DNA of 64,000 nt, from assembly GCF_003351145.1 (NCBI RefSeq), contig NZ_QQSV01000004.1, forward strand, positions 117,521 to 181,520, given 5' to 3'. This DNA comes from Meiothermus sp. QL-1. Its GTDB lineage: Bacteria > Deinococcota > Deinococci > Deinococcales > Thermaceae. How positions within the stretch are numbered: the first letter of the stretch is position 1; each line of letters begins with the position of its first letter. This document shows, in pieces, positions 59,718 through 64,000 of the stretch. A model generated the notes under the pieces. It saw nothing but the letters and a program-made list of their open reading frames with translations. It was not told the DNA's origin and made no database searches. The position numbers and the translations under genes are program-made.

Positions 59718-60851
59718 TCACCACACTCCCCACATGGCCAGTCCAAAACCGTCCTTGCGGTCTTGCTCGTGGTCGCTCACAGGCCTGAGCCAGCTTTCTA
59801 AAAGATCCGCGGGGTTCCCCTGCTCCACCTCAAAGAAGTACACGCTCCCCGCCGGCACCATCCAGCGCACCGGCTTGGGCCGGTTTTGCCGGAGGTTCCA
59901 GCCGCTCACCGCCTCCCGCCGCCCCACCGCGGCCGCCACCAGCCTTAGCCTCACCTTGCTGAGTCCCCGGGGCAGGTGGAGCGCCCCGCTGCCCGACCGT
60001 TCGATCCAGCCCGGCCTCCAGCCCCCCTCAAAGAGGGCTGGTGTGGCCAAAATGAGCCGCACCCTGGCCCCGGGGCCCAGCCCCCGGAAGCGCTCCTGGA
60101 TGCTCTTCGGGCAGTCCCACCAGGCCCCCGAGAGGTCCTCCCTGATCCGCACCGTCACCGGGCGGCGCTCACCCCCCAGGTGGCCCACAGGGGCTACCCC
60201 CATGCCCTCGGGCAGGGAGAGCCGCACCCGCAGGGTGGCGGGCCGGTAGGTCTCGGGGTCTTTACCCATCTCCAGGGGGCGGTAGGCCACGCTGTAGAGC
60301 TGGCCCTCCCTGGCCTTGCCCCTCACGGGGTCCATGGCCACGTGGACCCGGGTCTCCGTGGGAAGGCCAGGGATCCTCTCCGGCACCAGGTCCTCCCCCA
60401 AGAGCCAGCGCTCCATGTCCTGGGCCCTCCAGAAGTGGTACCTGGATTCGGGCTTGACGTCCTGGGTGACCTCCAAGGGCAGCATCCCCTCCGGCAGGTC
60501 GCACCCCGCCCCTTCGGGAGGGGTAAAGGGGCGTAGCCTCATAACCCGGAGATCCCCATTTCCATCTTTGTAAATCACCCCGTCCAGGGGTGCGGGCAGC
60601 AGAACCTCCTCTTCCCGGGCCAGAAGGGGCCCCGAGACCTGGAGGGCGTGGAGGTCCTGGAGCACCTCCTGGCCCCAGCCCCTGCCCAGGGCCTTGCCGA
60701 TCTGGGTGCGCACAAAGCCAGCCACGGTGCCCGGCAGGGGCAGGGGCAGGCTCCGGGCGGCAGTCTCGGTGCCGTCGGCGGCGGTGAAGGGCCGGCCGTC
60801 GCGGAAGAGCAGGGGGCTCAGGGCGTGGATCTCAAGCACCCGTTCCGGCAT
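59718..60851 (-). CDS. cmr3: Type III-B RAMP protein Cmr3
   Basis: A 377-residue Cas5-like subunit that binds the 5' crRNA handle next to Cas10. It opens EIHALSPLLFRDGRPFTAADGTE, has LPLPLPGTVAGFVRTQIGKAL and, near the C-terminus, DHEQDRKDGFGLAMWGVW. It overlaps cmr2 by 20 bases. Confidence 0.94.
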   Translation of the reverse strand: MPERVLEIHALSPLLFRDGRPFTAADGTETAARSLPLPLPGTVAGFVRTQIGKALGRGWGQEVLQDLHALQVSGPLLAREEEVLLPAPLDGVIYKDGNGDLRVMRLRPFTPPEGAGCDLPEGMLPLEVTQDVKPESRYHFWRAQDMERWLLGEDLVPERIPGLPTETRVHVAMDPVRGKAREGQLYSVAYRPLEMGKDPETYRPATLRVRLSLPEGMGVAPVGHLGGERRPVTVRIREDLSGAWWDCPKSIQERFRGLGPGARVRLILATPALFEGGWRPGWIERSGSGALHLPRGLSKVRLRLVAAAVGRREAVSGWNLRQNRPKPVRWMVPAGSVYFFEVEQGNPADLLESWLRPVSDHEQDRKDGFGLAMWGVW

Positions 60852-62319
60852 GGGCTTCCTCCTCGCGGATGCCGCTCAAAAAGCGGGCGATGATGAGCTG
60901 GTCTACAAACCCCAAGAGGGCCTTGCGATAGGCAGGGGTGTCCTCCTTAGGGAAAGGGATCTTCAGGCCGCGGGCCTCCTTGCGGTTCAGGATGCGCAGG
61001 GCTTCCTGATAAAGGTAGTCGGCCCGCATGTCGTCCTGCCACTCCTGCACCAGGTCCCGCAACTCGTGGGCCAGGCCCCGGGTGATGGCGCGGGTTTTGT
61101 AGGCCTCCAGCAGCTCATCCCAGGTGAGCCCGTCCCAGGGCTGTACCACGGTGATGGGGGCACCCCCCCGGGTGTGCAGGGCCACGGCCAGGGCGTTGCG
61201 CCCCCCGTTCTTGGCAGCCTTCTCCGCCTCCCGGGCATTTTCCAAGGAGATGGAGAGGGGTTCGCGGTAGTGCACGATGGCCACGCCGGCGGAAAGCGTG
61301 CCCCCCACCCGGCGGCGAAAGTCCTCGGAGAGAGCCTGGGCGCAGGCCACCGCGCGGTTCACCGGCAAAAAGGCCAGCACATCGTCCCCGCCCGAGTAGA
61401 CCATGAAGCCGTGGTGCTGTAGCACAATCTTTCGGGCCGCTTGGGCAAACCCGTCCAGGGTCTTGGAGAGCCTGCGGTGGGCCTCCGGGTCCTCCTGACG
61501 GCCGATGAGCTCCCCCATGCGGTCCCCGTCCGCCACCAGGATGGCGAAGTAGGGCTGGGGTTCTGGGATGTGGTCCTCCTCCTCGCCCCAGCGCTCCTCC
61601 GGCATGGCCTCGGGCCTCCAGGAGCGCCGGGCCATGGTGCGGGTGTCCACCACCGTCTGGGACCTGAGCACCCCGTAGCAGCGCTTGAGGAGGGAGATGG
61701 CGTCCAGGTATTCGGTAGGCTTGATGCGCAGGGGACGGTAGGAGCCGTCGGGCAGGGGAATGCTGGCGTCAGCCCAGTTCCGGGGGTCTATCACCGCCGC
61801 CCGGGAGGGGTCCAGGGGGGACTTGGGCACCCCCTCGTCCTCTTGCCGGGTAGGGGCGAAGTCCCGCAGGGCCTTGCGCCCAGCCAGGAGGCGCTCCACC
61901 TGAAGCCGCGCCTCCTTGTAGGCCTCTACGCTGGGCAGGGGAACCCAGGCGGCGTAGAACTCCAGGAAGTTCCCGAGCTGCTCTTTGGTCCTCGCTTGGT
62001 CAATGAGGTTTTGGTACTTAGCGGGGAGTTTGCCGATGGTCTCGTCCCAGAGCTCCAGGAGCCTTTTCTGAACAGCCCTTTTGGTCTCCTCGGCAAGCCG
62101 CTTCGGGTCCCCCTCCACCTGGGCCAGGATCTTGTTGGCCCCGTCGGCGTCCTTGTCGGCGGGGAAGATGAGCTGGGCGCCCTTTGAAGCCAGAAACTGG
62201 GCCGCGCACTTGCTCAGCTCCTGCAGGATTTGCGACCCCGCATAGAGGTCGGCGGTGCGGCGGGCGGCGGCGATGAAGTCCTGCACCGGGCCGAGGGCGA
62301 TGGATACCAGGTAGCTCAT
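60832..62319 (-). CDS. cmr2: Type III-B Cas10 (Cmr2) without HD domain
   Basis: A 495-residue Cas10. It begins directly at YLVSIALGPVQDFIAAARRTADLYAGS, which in larger Cmr2 proteins follows the HD nuclease domain, so that domain is missing. The palm domains are intact: LVADGDRMGEL (about 261-271) and the cyclase motif YSGGDDVLAF with GGDD at 310-313. It should make cyclic oligoadenylate on target RNA binding but not cut DNA through an HD site. It overlaps cmr1 by four bases. Confidence 0.94.
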   Translation of the reverse strand: MSYLVSIALGPVQDFIAAARRTADLYAGSQILQELSKCAAQFLASKGAQLIFPADKDADGANKILAQVEGDPKRLAEETKRAVQKRLLELWDETIGKLPAKYQNLIDQARTKEQLGNFLEFYAAWVPLPSVEAYKEARLQVERLLAGRKALRDFAPTRQEDEGVPKSPLDPSRAAVIDPRNWADASIPLPDGSYRPLRIKPTEYLDAISLLKRCYGVLRSQTVVDTRTMARRSWRPEAMPEERWGEEEDHIPEPQPYFAILVADGDRMGELIGRQEDPEAHRRLSKTLDGFAQAARKIVLQHHGFMVYSGGDDVLAFLPVNRAVACAQALSEDFRRRVGGTLSAGVAIVHYREPLSISLENAREAEKAAKNGGRNALAVALHTRGGAPITVVQPWDGLTWDELLEAYKTRAITRGLAHELRDLVQEWQDDMRADYLYQEALRILNRKEARGLKIPFPKEDTPAYRKALLGFVDQLIIARFLSGIREEEAHAGTGA

Positions 62320-63452
62320 AGGCGCACCTCCTGGGTGAAGCCCTGCAGGTGGGCGGCCTTGCGGACGGCCTCGAGGGGGTCGCGGGCCTCGAGCGCATCC
62401 AGCACAGGGTCGTCGTCAGGAACCTGCAAAGTGAGTTCTTCTCCATTGACCCTGATTCTTGTGGGGACGGGCGCATTGAGGATGATGACCGCAGGCCGAA
62501 TGCTGCCATCCGCAAAAACAATCGGCTTCAAAATAACCGGCGAGGCCATGCGTCTGCCGCCGGTGTGAACCGCCTCGAGGGTGCCGCTGAAGCTCTTCCC
62601 AAGGCGCTGGTAGACGATGGGAAGCCCCAGGTAGGGCTTGGCCAGGGCAATCTGCTTCTGCCCGTGCTGGAAAGCCAAAAGGGTTTGGTGATCCAGCCAC
62701 TTGCCCCCGGCCATGGGGGTGTAGGCCATCGTTTCGTTGGTCTTGGGGTCTTCCACGAAATGCCCTTTGCGGAAACGCGCCCAGAAGCGGCCCAGCTCCC
62801 GCCAGGCGGCATGCCCCTTGTAGGGGTCCTTGGCCTCGGGCCTGCGGGCCGGGCCCAGGCGGACCACCGCCCCGGCCAGGGTGGTGTGGCAGACCTCCTT
62901 GGGGGGTTGGACGGAGAACCACTCCCTGAGCTGCTCTGGGCTGGAGGGCAGCCAGTCCTTGAGGTCCTCCGTGACCTCGAGGGCTCCCACCCCCCGCCGG
63001 GTGCGGGCCCCGATGCCCCCGAAGGCAATCCAGGCCCGAATAGCACGGCGCAGGTGCTCCTTCTCGGACTCGGCGAGGTTAAGGGTGAGCTCGAGGGTGA
63101 AGGCCACGCTCTGGAGACCGAAGGCCTCAGGGGTGTTCTCCCTTTTGTTCTCGTTGAAGGGGTGGAGGAAAAACCGCTCCATGGGGCCGGTCCTGGCGGT
63201 GCCCCGGTCGGGCACCAGGTCGGAGGGCCTCACCTCCTGCTCCCCCCTTTGCTCCACCACCCGCAGGGCCACCCGGCCATACCTTTCCGCACTCCCCCAG
63301 ATCTCCTCCTCCGCCCGGAAAAGCTCCTCCGCCGTGGCGTAGCGCGCCCCCGCCGTGGCCCGCCACCAGAAGCGCAGGTGTCCCCGCACGCTGGCGGCGC
63401 GCACGGGGTTTTCCCGGTCCACCTCCCGGGGGATGGCACTGCCCCCGAACAT
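62316..63452 (-). CDS. cmr1: Type III-B RAMP Cmr1, 5' end cut by insertion element
   Basis: A 378-residue RAMP from the first ATG, in the frame TLRTITPMFGG followed by VRAASVRGHLRFWWRATAG, the conserved Cmr1 opening. The first strand (TLRTITP, 63453-63473) lies upstream of this ATG and directly abuts the IS right end at 63472. No ATG, GTG or TTG precedes it in the remaining native sequence; only a CTG (63468-63470) or a start inside the IS (the frame is open back to 63677) would restore it. The native start and promoter were displaced. Confidence 0.85.
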   Translation of the reverse strand: MFGGSAIPREVDRENPVRAASVRGHLRFWWRATAGARYATAEELFRAEEEIWGSAERYGRVALRVVEQRGEQEVRPSDLVPDRGTARTGPMERFFLHPFNENKRENTPEAFGLQSVAFTLELTLNLAESEKEHLRRAIRAWIAFGGIGARTRRGVGALEVTEDLKDWLPSSPEQLREWFSVQPPKEVCHTTLAGAVVRLGPARRPEAKDPYKGHAAWRELGRFWARFRKGHFVEDPKTNETMAYTPMAGGKWLDHQTLLAFQHGQKQIALAKPYLGLPIVYQRLGKSFSGTLEAVHTGGRRMASPVILKPIVFADGSIRPAVIILNAPVPTRIRVNGEELTLQVPDDDPVLDALEARDPLEAVRKAAHLQGFTQEVRL

Positions 63453-63471
63453 GGGGGTGATGGTCCTCAGC

Positions 63472-63511
63472 GTGACGACTCCCCGTTCTGAAGAACGGGG
63501 CTTCGCGGTTC
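63472..63511 (-). mobile_element. Right end of IS200/IS605-family element
   Basis: From the tnpB stop to the cmr1 junction. It contains a 9-bp hairpin (63481-63489 with 63492-63500) and ends TCGTCAC on the minus strand. The same end occurs at 16352-16391, after which the two loci differ, so the boundary at 63472 is defined by comparison. Confidence 0.85.
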
Positions 63512-64000
63512 TCACGGGACGGCCCTTGCCGTATCCATCCCCGCAGGCTCCGTCCGAGCCCTGGCCAGGATGTTCAGCGCTGCGGCCACGTCCCGGTGCT
63601 GGTGGGCGCCGCACTGGGGACAGGTGTACTCCCGCACCCAGAGAGGGCGTTTTTCTCTGTAGCCGCACACCGGACAATCCTGGCTGGTGTATTTTGGGTC
63701 TACCCTGACTACCCGCCTACCAGCCTCTGCCGCTTTGTAGGCGAGGATGGCGAGAAACCGCGACCAGCCCGCGTCCAGCACCCCCTTGGCGGTGCGGGAG
63801 CGGGCCAGGCCGAGGACGTTCAGGTCTTCATGGACGATGGTTCCATACCTGTTGACCAGGCGCCGGGCCAGCCTGTGGTGGAAGTCCCTGCGCTGGTTGG
63901 CGATTTTCCGGTGGAGCTTTGCCAGCTCCCTCTTCACCCGGTTCCAACGATAGCCCCCCCTCTTCTTCCTGGATAGCTCCCTCTGCTTGCGGGCAAGCCG
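63512..64000 (-). CDS. tnpB: TnpB RNA-guided nuclease of IS200/IS605 element (partial, runs off the right edge)
   Basis: The C-terminal 162 residues of TnpB, in frame to the window end. The RuvC glutamate is in IVHEDLNVLGLARS, the zinc ribbon in CPVCGYREKRPLW...YTCPQCGAH, and the last catalytic aspartate in HRDVAAALNIL. The first RuvC aspartate and the N-terminal domain lie outside the window, as would any tnpA. The visible part is intact, unlike the copy at 16.4 kb. It reads in the same direction as the cmr operon. Confidence 0.93.
   Translation of the reverse strand, partial: RLARKQRELSRKKRGGYRWNRVKRELAKLHRKIANQRRDFHHRLARRLVNRYGTIVHEDLNVLGLARSRTAKGVLDAGWSRFLAILAYKAAEAGRRVVRVDPKYTSQDCPVCGYREKRPLWVREYTCPQCGAHQHRDVAAALNILARARTEPAGMDTARAVP

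Overview
The window is about 64 kb of GC-rich bacterial chromosome. It most likely comes from the family Thermaceae, with Meiothermus or a close relative the best guess. Three things point there: a three-gene cbaD-cbaB-cbaA operon for a Thermus-type ba3 oxidase, a short IF-2 and a 374-residue PotA typical of the group, and many start codons lying only 5-8 bases behind a -10 hexamer (leaderless transcripts). Genes are densely packed with 4-base ATGA/GTGA overlaps on both strands. This is mostly ordinary core genome with one defence island at the right end.

Layout. 0-3 kb: ATPase, permease and partial second permease of a BMP-type nucleoside/sugar ABC importer. 3-10 kb: an exported stalk-domain protein, xanthine dehydrogenase (xdhA-xdhB-xdhC), an HD-GYP protein and tRNA-Lys. 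10-13 kb: minDE, scpA and trpS. 12.8-16 kb: an ECF sigma/anti-sigma pair followed by exported ferritin-like and CHRD proteins. 16.1-16.6 kb: an intergenic patch with a decayed TnpB tail. 16.7-24 kb: the purine operon purB-purC-purS-purQ-(HAD)-purL-purF. 24-26 kb: HAD, CMD and MBL genes. 26-29 kb: trpBA plus an orphan DNA methyltransferase, behind a leader that encodes a 19-residue peptide with two adjacent Trp codons. 29-34.7 kb: thioesterase, glmM, two exported proteins, an M24 peptidase, LysM-RlpA and nfo. 34.7-38.4 kb: potABCD. 38.5-45.1 kb: tRNA-Leu and rimP-nusA-ylxR-infB-(small membrane protein)-secDF. 45-50.5 kb: guaA, a kinase-like membrane protein, a TenA-like protein, a tiny membrane protein and tkt. 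50.5-52.9 kb: cbaDBA.

Defence island, 52.9-64 kb, all read leftward: tnpB of an IS200/IS605 element, then cmr1-cmr2-cmr3-cmr4-cmr5-cmr6, a CARF-HEPN (Csx1/TM1812-type) ribonuclease, cas4-cas1-cas2, a leader, and an array of 16 37-bp repeats with 15 spacers. This is a type III-B interference module with a cyclic-oligoadenylate arm (the Cas10 palm keeps GGDD) joined to a type-I-like adaptation module. The insertion element ends inside the first codons of cmr1, the Cas10 protein has no N-terminal HD nuclease domain, and no cas6 is visible. A decayed repeat overlaps the stop codon of cbaA, so the array once reached further left.

How the parts fit: nucleoside/purine uptake and xanthine oxidation lie within about 25 kb of de novo purine synthesis and guaA. 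Two sites look most worth testing: the trp leader (promoter, leader peptide, Trp codons and tandem terminator hairpins in about 150 bp) and the IS/cmr1 junction.
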